DNA of 64,000 nt from Acanthosepion pharaonis (lineage: Eukaryota > Mollusca > Cephalopoda > Sepiida > Sepiidae), in contig CAHIKZ030005409.1 of NCBI GenBank assembly GCA_903632075.3, positions 248,001 to 312,000 on the forward strand, given 5' to 3'. Position 1 is the stretch's first letter; each line of letters opens with the position of its first letter. A program made the position numbers and the translations under genes. The notes under the pieces are model-generated. The model saw only the letters and a program-made list of their open reading frames with translations. It was not told where the DNA came from and made no database searches. Below, one piece after another: positions 35,373 to 45,119 of this stretch.

Positions 35373-36040
35373 AGTGTGAAAGAGAGGTATGCAAAAGAAG
35401 AAGAATTAGTATGGAAAAGATCATTTTATGAAAAAATACTGGAACATGGTAGACGATGTGTCGGTAAACACGTACGCAATATATAATGGCAGCAGATTAT
35501 TATTCGATAACAATAATCATCATTTGAAAACAAGATTTCATATTGGAAGTTTTTATTAGGTATTTATCTTCTTGATCCAACCAAGAAGGGAGACACCCAC
35601 CAAAAAAAAAAAAAATCTGGTGTTTGGAAATGAGCTGAGCCGAGATCTTTTCAGCATCGCTTAAAATTTGCAAGATTTTGACATTTTTGAAGTATAATAA
35701 TTTACGTTATACTCGGCTTTATGGAAATAAATGAATGTATAAATGAACCTTAACAAACCTCAAATGGTTTGGGATCAGCATGTGCATAATCATATCAAAC
35801 AAAAGCACTACGTAATGTTTTCATTGACCTAACAGATTTTAGGTCTATAATTTGTAGTGTTAACAAAAAAGTTTGAATAAAATTTGCTAGCAGATATGCT
35901 TAATTCATAGGCGCGAATTCTTCCTAAAATTAGTTTACTTGATTTGTATATGGTTTAAAAAATACTGAATGTGATTTTTTCTGGGAAGTAAATTCTGGCG
36001 AGAAAAATTGTCTCGCGGGTTACAGTGAATTAATTTTTCT
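34960..36040. other. No gene; (GA)n tract
   Basis: Contains (GA)n at 35309-35369. The ORF at 35065-35379 runs into this repeat. The non-repetitive part (35090-35300) has no recognised motif. Confidence 0.55.
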
Positions 36041-36079
36041 AGCAGTAGACCTAACCGTTAATTCAATATAAGTTTTCCA

Positions 36080-37480
36080 CTTCATGTCAGTGGAAAAATG
36101 AGGGAAGACGCAACGAGTTGCTCTCCTGGAGGTTGGCAAAATGGTTCTTGTAAAGAAGACTGGCATGCCAAACATTGTCATACTACTTCGCGATATCTGA
36201 AGCCACAGCCATAGTTTCGTCGTTCTTATCTAAAGTCTGGCATACACTTTTAGTAATAACCGACAACACATATTGTTTGTCTGAAAGGAGGTCGTGTGAA
36301 ATGAGATGCTAAAACAATTCGGAGTTGATTAGGGCCTCTAGTACGTTGTTAAAAAGCGGCAGAAAACTAATAGAACACTAATTCGAGGGATCAGAAGGTT
36401 CAGTGTTCAGTCAAGAACTACAGAAGAGTATTTCCAACAAGTGAAAGAACAATGCATTTGTTGTATAGCTTAGAGTGAACAGAAGCCAGTTCAGGAGCCC
36501 ATTTCTTTAGGACAATTGCAGTGATATCGACAAATCCACATGCTTTGTGAGGATCTAGTTTGATGATGATAACAGAAACCATGGACGATGTTTTATGCAT
36601 ATTACACAGTATAGATTCAGTTTTAGATACTGCTAATGAGTCGAGAGTGGTTGGAAAAGAACTTATGAGAAAAGCATTCTGCCTTAACGGCAATAGATAA
36701 CAAAACTTCAAACTCATTAGAGAGAGGAGGAATTGGTTAACACTATTACATAGCCACCAGTAATCGTGAGAACCAAACTTATGAGAGGCTATCAGCGAAT
36801 AACGATTTAGCTTCGTTGAGGACACGTTTACAACTATTATAAGCGGATACAAAGAAGCGTCTGTTATGATCCGAATTATCGCGCTAGTATAGCCGGGAAA
36901 ATTGATTCCTGTAGACTCTAGCGGCTGGGCAGACAGGAGTGAACCAAGGTGGTTTCACTTTATTTCTCTACAACGGAACGAAAACATCGATTACAGCTTT
37001 CACTCAAGATGAAATCTCTGTAGTATAATCTTCAATGGGAAGATTTAAAATTTAATTCCAAGGATTGTCGCAAAGACAATTACGAAATGAATCAGTGAAT
37101 AAGTGCGTTAGTAACAAAATGATGTTTTGTGAATAGACAAGTGGAAAGAAATACCCACAAAAATCCTATAGCGTGGTCCGAATTGCCAAGATGGCAGTGT
37201 TGCAAGTCGGGAGAGGAAGTATAGGACAGATCAAGTAAATAAGCCTGTCCGTCAGAATTATTAGGAAAACGAGTAGGAAAATTTACTATTTGAAATTGAG
37301 CAACTGAAAAATTCTGGCTACCAGCGAGATCAGTGGTATTAGAATAAAGACTCTTGACATAATAAGCATTGAATTCGCCAAAAAAGAAGATATTTGCAGA
37401 AGAATATAAAAGAGAGCCATTTCTATACTGTCAGATATTTTATCTAAAAAGCTAAAGTCCTGAGAAGAACGATAAAGCAA
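36080..37480 (-). pseudogene. Jockey-like LINE ORF2 relic (endonuclease to RT)
   Basis: Minus-strand fragments appear in the right order. At 37380-37210 is the APE-type endonuclease end (FGEFNAYYVKSLYS, QIVNFPTRFP, YLLDLSYTS). At 36852-36418 is the region before and into RT (SHDYWWLCNSV, IIKLDPHKACG, IVLKKWAPELASVHSKLYNK). At about 36200-36130 is motif A (DIAK.YDNVWHASLLYK). Stops and frameshifts separate them. In an active element this protein nicks DNA and primes reverse transcription at the nick. Confidence 0.85.
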
Positions 37481-37489
37481 GAAGAGTTA

Positions 37490-38360
37490 ACTAATACAGT
37501 TCAATAGTGAAAGCATATATATCCCTAGATAACCCTAGATGATTCCCTGAATTACTTGGGTGTTGTAAATATTTTTATGTTATGCGTGGAATATACACAA
37601 CTTTGATATTGGAATAAATCCTATTTGACACAAAACACCAATTTCAGAGGACGTTGGTCTGCTCTAATGAATTCACAATGGTATGCAAAGTAAACACCTT
37701 CTCCAGAGGAGAAGGAAGCAATAAGTACTCCCAGAAAGATGCTTTGTGTTTGATTAAAGATAGTAGTTTGGTTGTTTTAATGCTTTTAGGCAATGTTCTC
37801 AATATTATATATCTTTTCTTTCCGTTTATATTCGCATCACCTGTCTTTTTATATTCGCATCACCTGTCCTTTTCAAATATTTTCTTGCAAGTCAATCCCC
37901 TTTTATTACTATAATAATAATAATAACCCTTTTAAATTTTACTCGGATCTCTTTTTGTGATATTCTTTATCCCATTTTTTATTGTTCTTATTTTGTCAAT
38001 GTTCAATTTCATTTTTGCTCGTTCTGTGAGCTCTATTTTCACAATTTTCAACGTCGTTGTGTTCACACCACTCAATAACAATCCTCGAGTTGCATGATAA
38101 AATCTCACACAAGCAAATAAATGATTGTAAATACTTTTATAAAAAAAGAGGTATAATCTAAAATTCAGATGTTATTTATCCGTTGGTTTTACCGCCAAAA
38201 AATTGCACTTGCAACATAATGTAATGTAACAGAAGTTTTGAATTGTATGTAAACTACCCTGCAATTACCGACTTTGCGTTATCACATATTTGTCCCTTTG
38301 TGTAGATTATTTAGTGAATGGGGTGAATGTATGCTCCACTTTGGAGTGGGTTTGTAATAG
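37490..38360. other. No recognised gene
   Basis: AT-rich. A short duplication (TTATATTCGCATCACCTGTC) occurs at 37827-37867. No motif in the ORF at 37654-37914. Confidence 0.5.
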
Positions 38361-38366
38361 AAATTT

Positions 38367-38489
38367 GCTTACGGCCACATCACGTTGAAACACCGGTTTC
38401 ATGTACGATCACCGAAGTTATGCAACGACGATCTTGGTCATTAGGCTGATGAGCGACCGTCTGGAAATAGCAGACCCCGAGAGCTTAGA
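38367..38489 (+). ncRNA. 5S rRNA-like sequence (SINE head or pseudogene)
   Basis: GCTTACGGCCACATCACGTT begins like metazoan 5S rRNA (GCCTACGGCCATACCACGTT). It continues through the recognisable CACCGG, CGATCACCGAAGTTA.GCAACG, GATGAGCGACCGTCTGG and AATA.CAGA blocks, including the internal control region. Many substitutions and the missing 3' pairing strand indicate a 5S-derived retroposon rather than a functional gene. A tRNA-like segment follows directly. Confidence 0.8.
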
Positions 38490-38490
38490 T

Positions 38491-38565
38491 GTGCGGGTGG
38501 TGTAATGGATAATGGCTCGGAATTGTTAATCGCGATCCAAATCCCAATTCCCGTTCACTTACGCT
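38491..38565 (+). tRNA. tRNA-like segment (tRNA-Asn-like, decayed)
   Basis: TGGTGTAATGG (38498-38508) fits a Pol III A box and GATCCAAATCC (38534-38544) a degenerate B box, 25 nt apart. Between them ATTGTTAAT resembles an anticodon loop with GTT (asparagine). The acceptor stem does not close, so this is a SINE module or pseudogene, not a working tRNA. Confidence 0.6.
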
Positions 38566-38579
38566 CAAATAACCTTGGG

Positions 38580-39230
38580 AAAGCTATGAATCCAGTTTTT
38601 CTCCCCTCAGCTATGCGTTAATTATTAAGATATGTATTGCTAAATCATTATTATTCTCCCTGCCAAAAAAAGAATTCTTACGATCTAAAATTATTTTATG
38701 ACTTTAAATAACCTGCAAAAGCCGTGGAAAACGAATCAATCAATCAATGTAATGGAGCTTAATTTAAGAAAATAAAAATTATCCCTGAACAAAAGAAAAA
38801 CTCTATATTTGTATCATTTATTATATTTATAAACTAATTCATCGTTTTTATTTTTCTTGAAATCGGCCAGGGGTGGGATATGTACGAAAAGACATTCTTT
38901 TAATAAGAACAATTAATTTCTATATATTTAGATTTCTAAGTTGAGTTCAAAAATGATTTAATTTTAAACTAGATTAACATTGATCATCCCGGTTAAAATG
39001 GTTACAAAGGCAGATAAGATTCTGTTTTTATATCTTTACTTCGAATAAAATCATTATTCCAGATTCTTGATTGCATCTTATTTCAAACTGCATTCTTAAC
39101 TGGTAAGCTTACTGGATAAACAGTATCAATATTGATATATCAATAATGATGGTATGGTTATAGTTTTGTGATGCACCATACGAAACATTCAATTACAAAT
39201 CTCGTTATGTTTCTTTTTCTAAACTATTTC
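38580..39230. other. AT-rich sequence downstream of SINE head
   Basis: May include the SINE body and tail; boundaries are not identifiable. No gene. Confidence 0.45.
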
Positions 39231-39330
39231 GAATGTGACGTCAACCCGGCCTCTCTGCCCCCGTGCTATCCTGTGACGACCAATGTGACTTGGTATTGGT
39301 TGCGGCGCCAAATGTGACGTTCTAACCCTT
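39230..39330. promoter_or_regulatory. Cluster of TGACG (CRE-like) motifs
   Basis: AATGTGACGTCAAC, CTGTGACGACCAATGTGAC and AATGTGACGTTCTAAC occur within 90 bp in a GC-richer patch, including one full TGACGTCA and a CCAAT. This could be a promoter or an LTR U3. No transcript can be proven. Confidence 0.3.
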
Positions 39331-39750
39331 TGCTGATTCGGATGGGAATCTGGTTAGATTCAGTATCAGCTTTATCGTTCCCAGCTCGCCTCCAACGTCT
39401 GGTTACCGAAGTAACTGCTTTGATTTCTAGTCTAACCTACCCACGTTGTGATTTGATCTTAGGTAGACGAAATCAATCAGTCACCGGGCCGTAATGCAAG
39501 CCGAATTCGAGCAAAGGTGACATCGCACAAGTATATGTAAAAGAAAATAAAGTAACAACTCGAAAAGTTCAAATGTGTTAAAAAAAGAATAACAAATATT
39601 TTTATATCTGGTTTCCGAATACAGGACTGCTTCTTTCTCCCAAACCGCTAATATGGATACGTGACACTTTGCGTTTGTTAGGTGAGTCTTAATATCTTAA
39701 GTTGTTTTTCAATAACTGTTTTTTTGTATTTCAGGCGATATTTGTAAAAC

Positions 39751-40548
39751 TTGTCTAAGTCGTTCTTCAAAAATAAATTGTTTTTGGTTAGAAGTCTAAG
39801 TCGGAAGGCGTTGATATCTTTCAGTCAGCTTCCTGCGAGGCTGGTCTCAGAGCTCACAGCTCAACTCTGTCTGCGGTCTGCGTCTCCTCGGAACTCTGCC
39901 GAACTCTGCCACTGTCTACTCCGTTTATATGGACGCCGACCCAAACCGGGTGTGGGCCTGTTGTGGTTTGGGTTCCTCGATAATTCTAAATCCACAATAA
40001 GGATTTTCTTTGTTTTCGGACAGGAAAATTTATCACTTTCCATTTTTGGAAGACCATTACTTTCTGCTTTAGAGGGGTTCGTTCTCCCAAATTCTTCCTT
40101 TCTCATATTGGTATCTCACACCAATCCCCTCAGAGGGCGTCAACAGGTTTCCCTTCTTTCTCATAGTGGTATCTTACACCAATCCCCTCAGAGGCGTCAA
40201 CAGGCCTCCCCTCCTTCTCATATGTTTACCTTCGCCCATCGCTCACGCCACCACTCAGCCAATGAACGCTCAGCAGCGTGGGTGTGGCTGGTCTGGCCTC
40301 AGTTTAAAATTATCGCTCAAAGGAAAAAAATTATCTTCCTTTTTTTCTTTTCTTCTTCTTTTTCCTTGACCAGACCCCTACGACTCGTAGTGTGGTCCTT
40401 AATCTCTATCTTAACTGAATGTCATCTGGAATTTATCAACAAGATTTTCGCCAAGCGTCAAATGGGTGGTCAACTGGACGTCTTTGCACCCTGTCACCAG
40501 CGATCTGTCCCGGCAACAAACTTTTATCATGTCCAGGTCTGGATATAA
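39751..40548 (+). other. Longest non-repeat frame; probably not a gene
   Basis: The 265-codon open frame starts at TTG, not ATG, directly after an in-frame TAA. A GTGAGT donor-like site (39682) and a T-rich tract ending in CAG (39734) lie upstream and could bound a 53 bp intron. The translation shows no domain. It includes a 58 bp tandem duplication (40103-40160, 40161-40217: CACCAATCCCCTCAGAGG). More likely a GC-richer repeat or LTR-like region than a protein-coding exon. Confidence 0.2.
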
Positions 40549-40559
40549 AACAGGTGTCT

Positions 40560-41160
40560 CTCCAAAGCCAAATGATATCTCCAAAAGATAGTTAATGGTT
40601 TATTCTTTCCCTTTCTCTCCCTTCCTTCCTTCCTTTTTCTCTGGGGTGGCCTCAGCTGATCTTTTTCGGTCGGTGCGTGACCTGATTACGATTATCTTCC
40701 AGCATTCTGTTTTGTAGGCCACTTGACCAATCTGAAATTTTCATTATTGCCATGGGCATATTGCTATCTTTTATTCGCCGCGTCATAGCATAAATTAATT
40801 CCGACAGATCCGAGATCTTACGAATTTCCTATCTTCTGCGAAAAAAAAAAAACTTTTTTTCGCAAATGAAAATAAAATCTTTAGCACTTTTCTTTGTTAA
40901 AAAAAAATTAACATCGCTCAGTATGTCTTTCGTGATAGCTTCTTCTCGCCTTAAGTATTTCTCGCTTTTAATTTTCACGCTTACGCTAAATAGTGTCACA
41001 CGAAGTTAAGTAATATGAAGTTGTCAACATCACTGATGGTCGGATCTTTTTAGCATCTCTCTGTTCCATTCACAGTTCCGATAAAGTAAATTAAACCAGC
41101 AATCAAGATTTTTCTTTTTATGTACTTTGCAGTAATCAAGTGTTTTTCTTTCAATTCAGT
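40560..41160. other. No gene recognised
   Basis: Mixed composition with (CTTC)n-like words near 40615-40640 and poly(A)/poly(T) runs near 40845-40865 that could pair as a short hairpin. Confidence 0.5.
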
Positions 41161-41163
41161 CGG

Positions 41164-41164
<1 letters not shown>

Positions 41165-41218
<54 letters not shown>
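41165..41218. repeat. (CT)n-(TA)n microsatellite
   Basis: CT units pass into TA units, bordering the repeat at 41218-41343. Another (TA)n lies at 41344-41381. Confidence 0.95.
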
Positions 41219-41223
<5 letters not shown>

Positions 41224-41341
41224 TGAACATAGAAGTCAACACTTAGAGGCGACAGTCTGTTTCATGCTATATGCAATCGTCATATATATTGATATTGAGC
41301 ACATTATCCCATAAATATAGCACACCTTAAGACTATATTTC

Positions 41342-41343
<2 letters not shown>
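41218..41343 (-). repeat. Second copy of the 34.6 kb interspersed repeat
   Basis: AAAAGTGAACAT.GAAGTCAACACTTAGAGGCGACAG and the tail ATCCCATAAATATAGCACACC match 34560-34745. On the minus strand TGACGA, TTGCATATAGCAT, GAAAC and GTC remain; the leading C of the core is lost. Only one of the two inverted arms is retained. Both sides are (TA)n. Confidence 0.85.
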
Positions 41344-41382
<39 letters not shown>

Positions 41383-41384
<2 letters not shown>

Positions 41385-41515
41385 GAAATTGTATGACAAA
41401 GTGGAATCAGGACTTCATCGGAGAAGTAGTTTTGTTATGTTGGTAGCCCGATGAAGTCCTGAAGGACGAAACGCGTCACGAGTAAACTTTTTCTACTTCG
41501 TTATACAATTTACCC
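41383..41515 (+). ncRNA. Inverted repeat with hammerhead-like core
   Basis: The plus strand reads CCGATGA (41448-41454), GTCC-TGAA-GGAC (stem II, 41456-41467), GAAAC (41468-41472) and GCGTC (to 41477). This differs from the hammerhead consensus by C for U in the core and one extra A before stem II. CAGGACTTCATCGG at 41408-41421 is the exact inverse of CCGATGAAGTCCTG at 41448-41461, and ATTGTATGACAAAGT pairs with ACTTCGTTATACAAT. (TA)n tracts flank it. Confidence 0.5.
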
Positions 41516-41905
41516 AATACTGTTCTTGACATATAAAATATATATCTATACATATATAAAAGGCAGAATGTGTGTATGTGTGTGTTTATATGTTTGATCG
41601 GATCTCCTACATTTTTCAACCGTTTCAACCAAATTCGACACAGTTACTGCACTTGGCTCACTTCATTCGCTTCTTACAGAAACTGCAAGTTGTTGATTGC
41701 GTATCCAAACTATTTTTTTTCTTCTTCCCAAACCGTTTTAGCTTTAGTTGAAATTTTTTAAACTTCACTTTTTTTTTCTTTGATCCCCTTTTGATACAGT
41801 TACATACATTTTTGGGATCCCTCTAACCTGCCTACGTTTAGACGACACGTATTTTGTTGCACTCAAAAAAACTAGAAACCTTTTATTACGTTTGCCTTTC
41901 TAAAA

Positions 41906-42211
41906 TTGGTTAAAATGCCGCCTAAGAGAAGAAAACTTTTTGGACGGCGCACGGCTGCTGCCTCCGCTACAAGAGCAGCAAGGGCAACTGAAACCACAGA
42001 GCAAACTTCGTTGCGCCTTTCTCAGATAGCCTCACGCCCTGCTGCCCGCATCTCCACAGAAAGTACCGCTGAACGGACTGAAAGGCTGGCCTCAGTAGCA
42101 TCCGTTATGTCATCACGACGCGCTAGACTTTCAACTGAAGAGCGTTTAGTACAGAATTCACAGGACACAATACGCGTTTCTAGGGCCAGGGCTTCCGTGT
42201 CCCCAACATAG
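41906..42211 (+). CDS. Helitron N-terminal low-complexity domain (truncated)
   Basis: 101 codons from ATG: MPPKRRKLFGRR, then R/S/A/T-rich repeats (TERLASVASVMSSRRAR). Such arginine-rich repeat regions precede the Rep domain in some Helitron proteins. The frame closes shortly before the 70 bp repeat cluster. It is probably the 5' end of the Helitron gene with the rest deleted. Confidence 0.5.
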   Translation: MVKMPPKRRKLFGRRTAAASATRAARATETTEQTSLRLSQIASRPAARISTESTAERTERLASVASVMSSRRARLSTEERLVQNSQDTIRVSRARASVSPT

Positions 42212-42218
42212 ATAATCC

Positions 42219-42480
42219 TTCGGCGTTTAAGGAATGCCAGTGCTACAGCATGATCTAGAGCTTTAGAAAGCCCTGAACAAACCACTTCGCGTCGTCTAGG
42301 GCTACGGCACCTTCCAGAGTTTCGGAACGACCTCAACAAACCGCTATTCGTCGTTTAAGAAATGCCAGCGCTACTGCGTCTGTCAGAGCTTTAGAAAGTC
42401 CAGTGCAGACCGCTAATCGTCGTTTGAGGAATTCCAGATCTATTGCATCTGCCAGAGCTTCAGAAAGCCTTAGGGTACGG
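42219..42480 (+). repeat. About four coding-type repeats of 60-70 bp in Helitron N-terminal region
   Basis: The unit CGTCGTTTAAGAAATGCCAG.GCTACTGC.TC..CAGAGCTTTAGAAAG recurs at about 42219, 42289, 42349 and 42418. Translated, it gives RRLRNASATAS.RALES-like repeats of about 23 residues. Confidence 0.8.
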
Positions 42481-42657
42481 AGAACAACAATGGCCAAATC
42501 GCAAGGACAGACGCTCAGCGTCGCCGGTCTGCATTTAGGTGAGCAGTGTTTCGCCCATGGACAGCTTTACGTAGGCTGTTCCCGAGTCGGGAGTAAGAAA
42601 ATCGTTTACTCTCCAACAAACAAAGCTAAAAATATTACCTACGCGGAGGTCCTATAG
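42481..42657 (+). pseudogene. Helitron Pif1-type helicase C-terminus
   Basis: Within the frame ending at 42657 the protein reads MAKSQGQTLSVAGLHL, then FAHGQLYVGCSRVGS, then IVYSPTNKAKNITY.EVL. This is the conserved C-terminal block (KaQGQTL..vg..L....F.HGQLYVa.SRv) of Helitron/Pif1 superfamily 1B helicases. Upstream helicase motifs are absent because of a large internal deletion. Confidence 0.85.
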
Positions 42658-42669
42658 CCCATGGTCGGT

Positions 42670-43165
42670 CACATTTAAACGCAATGTACACATCTTTATG
42701 TCGGCTGCATCGTAGGTTCCTTCATTTTAGAATCCGGTTTATTTAAATGTCGTCGTAGTATCCACTTGCCATTACTAAGACATTTCATTAAAGGTTGTCT
42801 TGCTCACCAGATGCTCCCTTATCACTTAAACCCCACCATAGCTGCATTCGCACTTACATGTTGACCACGTAACCATATTCAGTTGCAACACAAAACCAAT
42901 ACGTGGGAAGGTGGATTCGTTTAATTGTCAGAGAAGTCGAGTGCGTCCACGCAATTCAGGCCTCAGCAAAAAAAAGTGAGATAATAAAAGAATAACAGCA
43001 TGCCGATTTATAATATGCATTCTCTGTCGTACACCGTTGGTGTGTTTCTCCCCTTACCATAAAGGCTGCTTTAGGTAACTCCACGTACGCTTCATGCTCA
43101 CCTCAACTGGCTATTAAAAACTAGAAAGAAATATTTGCCACTTACAAGCACGTTCCCATACTTCT
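42670..43165. other. No gene recognised
   Basis: Sequence after the Helitron helicase fragment, likely partly Helitron 3' region. No ORF of note. Confidence 0.45.
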
Positions 43166-43167
43166 GT

Positions 43168-43170
<3 letters not shown>

Positions 43171-43209
<39 letters not shown>
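43171..43209. repeat. (GT)n microsatellite
   Basis: About 19 GT units. Confidence 0.95.
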
Positions 43210-43215
<6 letters not shown>

Positions 43216-43319
43216 ATAGGTTAGTTAATGGAACAAGGACAAACGAAAGGGTACCAATATGATCAGTACGAAAAAAACTTTTATTAAATATTAATTATTC
43301 GCCATATGACAGAAATGAA

Positions 43320-43380
43320 GCACGGAAAAAAGGTTTTAAGTCCGGAATTTTCGGACACGCCTGTGTCCTTCATCAAGATA
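43320..43380 (-). ncRNA. Hammerhead-like stem in Penelope-like 3' region
   Basis: On the minus strand CTTGATGA is followed by GGACAC-AGGC-GTGTCC, a perfect 6 bp stem, then GAAAA and TTCCGGAC. CUUGAUGA is one base off the CUGAUGA core. It lies downstream, in the same orientation, of the Penelope-like endonuclease relic at 44.2-45.0 kb, where such ribozymes are expected in a terminal repeat. Confidence 0.45.
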
Positions 43381-43384
43381 CCGA

Positions 43385-44225
43385 GAAATCAAGAGAGAAA
43401 TGAGAAATACTCGCCGAGGGATGTTTTTGTAGGCACTATATTTCTGGTGGAAATCATATTATTAGCAAAAAACCGATCTCTGTCTGATTCCTCGTTGTGC
43501 GAGATTTTTTATGAAAATAAAATTAAAATTTTGATCGATGTAAGAGCGTTAGAGCTGTCTATTATTAGTAGTAGCAGGAGTGGGGGAATAATGTTGTAAA
43601 CATAGATGCAGAGTGTTATAGGTTGCGAAGTGGGGAATACGTCTCGCGTGTAGCCAGTGTAGCCGAAAATTGTCAATTCCAGAAAATCTTGTCCATTTTC
43701 GAAAGCGCATCTGTCGAAGCAAAGAAGGGCGAAGGAACAAGGGAATATATAGTAATAAAATTTAATCAAAAGAAATAAAAGAAAAGAAAAAAGGGAAGGA
43801 GCAAATAAAAGAATAAAACTTTGGGATATTCTGTGGTTAAAAAATGGGAGGATGAAAAAAAAAACAGAAAGGAAAAAAGGTATACATGAATAGATGCGCA
43901 TAGCGGGTGTAAATATATACAAGCCACCTCACAAACTTATGAATCTCAATATACATAAAGATATACATATACAAGATTAATATGCATCTACACTAACCTT
44001 CCACACTCCTTACATAAGCTTATAAGTAAAGGAACTATTGTTATAGAACCAAAGAAGAGGGTAATCGGAAAGTAGCCCTCAGTGTACATGAAAATACTCC
44101 CATTACAGAATAGTGCGCAATGAGGGAAATCATAGGCGGCAGAACATAAAAATATAGTAGGTAGGAGATGGCTGTTAAAAATATAGTAGGTAGGCTGTTA
44201 AAATTTGGAGTTACAATGTGGGTGA
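43385..44225. other. Probable 3' region of outer Penelope-like element
   Basis: Between the endonuclease relic and the hammerhead-like stem. Purine-rich in part (43740-43880). A 137-codon minus ORF (43509-43922) is hydrophobic but low in complexity and not recognised. A short duplication AAATATAGTAGGTAGG occurs at about 44150-44195. Confidence 0.4.
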
Positions 44226-44229
44226 TCGG

Positions 44230-44960
44230 CCTACTCATCCGAGGAATGGTGTTGCTGATAATGGGTTTCCTTGTGGAAATTATATTCTCTGAGTAAACCC
44301 AAATCTCTGTTTTGTTCCTCTCTGTACTTTTAGGATATACTTCAACTCCGATCTGCATCTATCTTCCCGGCTAACGCTAAAAGCACGCACCCAACATCGT
44401 CGATGCTATGGACCAGGTCGGTTGAAGTGTACAGAGACCGGTATTTGTTGTTGTTGTCCCAGATTCTTTTCTTGTGGTTACTGAACCGTAAACGAAACTC
44501 TGTTCCGGTTTATCCCACATAATTCCCCTTCTCTCACATTTGTAGCAGAAAAGTAAGTTTACGAGATTGGAACTGTCGCAGCTTAAAGCAGGTGGTCTGA
44601 ATGCTACTTGAATACCGAGGATGTAAATGTTGCAAGTGATGATGTATTTGCAGACCAGCCACTGGGTTTTGTTGCAGGTGACATTCCCTTGGATGCGGTA
44701 ATGTGTTGCAGATTTTTGATGATGTTAAAAGGTTTGAAGAGGTTGGGAGGGGACCGTCGCATCGCGTGTAGAGGGTTATCGATAAATAAATTACTAATAG
44801 TATTGTCTAAGTTGGAAATCTTTAGTTAATGTACAGGAAAGTTTCTGGATGTTATGATTAAAATGGGGATTCTGGAATTCTTCTTTTTAGTTACATAGTT
44901 GAGGAGAGTGTTTCTGTTAAATTTGAAAGCTTTGGTGATGAATTCTTTGATTATTCTGAG
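44230..44960 (-). pseudogene. Outer Penelope-like element: RT-thumb to GIY-YIG endonuclease relic
   Basis: In shifting minus-strand frames one reads TLLNYVTKKKNSRIPILI, then PLHAMRRSPPNLFKPFN, then CYKCERRG, then NYVG.TGTEFRLRFSNHKKR. The last two form the cysteine pair plus Y-V-G..T..R core of a Penelope-type GIY-YIG endonuclease, and the first resembles the region after RT in the same proteins. Stops are present. Its RT is probably the relic at 60.7-61.2 kb, separated by the nested insertion. Confidence 0.75.
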
Positions 44961-45072
44961 TGTGTACTTGCGGTAAATTTGCTTTTCAATCCCCGAGCTA
45001 AATATCTATAAAATTTTTTCGAAATCATCATATTTCCGTATAAATGTACATGCTGAACTCGGATTAACAATT
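44960..45072. repeat. Outer inverted repeat, left copy
   Basis: About 110 bp (TTTGCTTTTCAAT..., CATATTTCCGTATAAATG, TGCTGAACTCG) is the inverse of 60500-60613 with about 10 percent mismatches. It marks the boundary where the inner complex entered the outer Penelope-like element. Confidence 0.9.
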
Positions 45073-45081
45073 ACAATTATC

Positions 45082-45119
45082 AAAAAACCCTAACCCTAAA
45101 TATATATATATATATATAT
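45082..45119. repeat. CCCTAACCCTAAA telomere-like motif plus (TA)n, left
   Basis: AAACCCTAACCCTAAA followed by about nine TA units, just outside the inner Penelope-like arm. The same motif in the same orientation lies beyond the right arm at 60342-60359. Confidence 0.8.

Larger units (their letters stand above)
41535..42660 (+). mobile_element. Internally deleted Helitron
   Basis: Starts around a TCTATACATATATAAAAGGC sequence typical of Helitron 5' flanks. An N-terminal arginine/serine/alanine-rich frame (41906-42211) is followed by degenerate repeats and then the C-terminal part of a Pif1-type Helitron helicase. The HUH replication-initiator domain and most of the helicase are missing. No CTAG-ending 3' hairpin was found, so the right boundary is uncertain. 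Confidence 0.75.

Noticed and set aside
39959..40518. Possible LTR (TGTTGTGGTTTGGG ... CGGCAACA)
   Set aside because: Flanking pentamers GGGCC and AACTT do not match and there is no second copy.
42022..42339. 105-codon minus ORF over the Helitron
   Set aside because: Antisense shadow of the arginine-rich Helitron N-terminal frame and its repeats.
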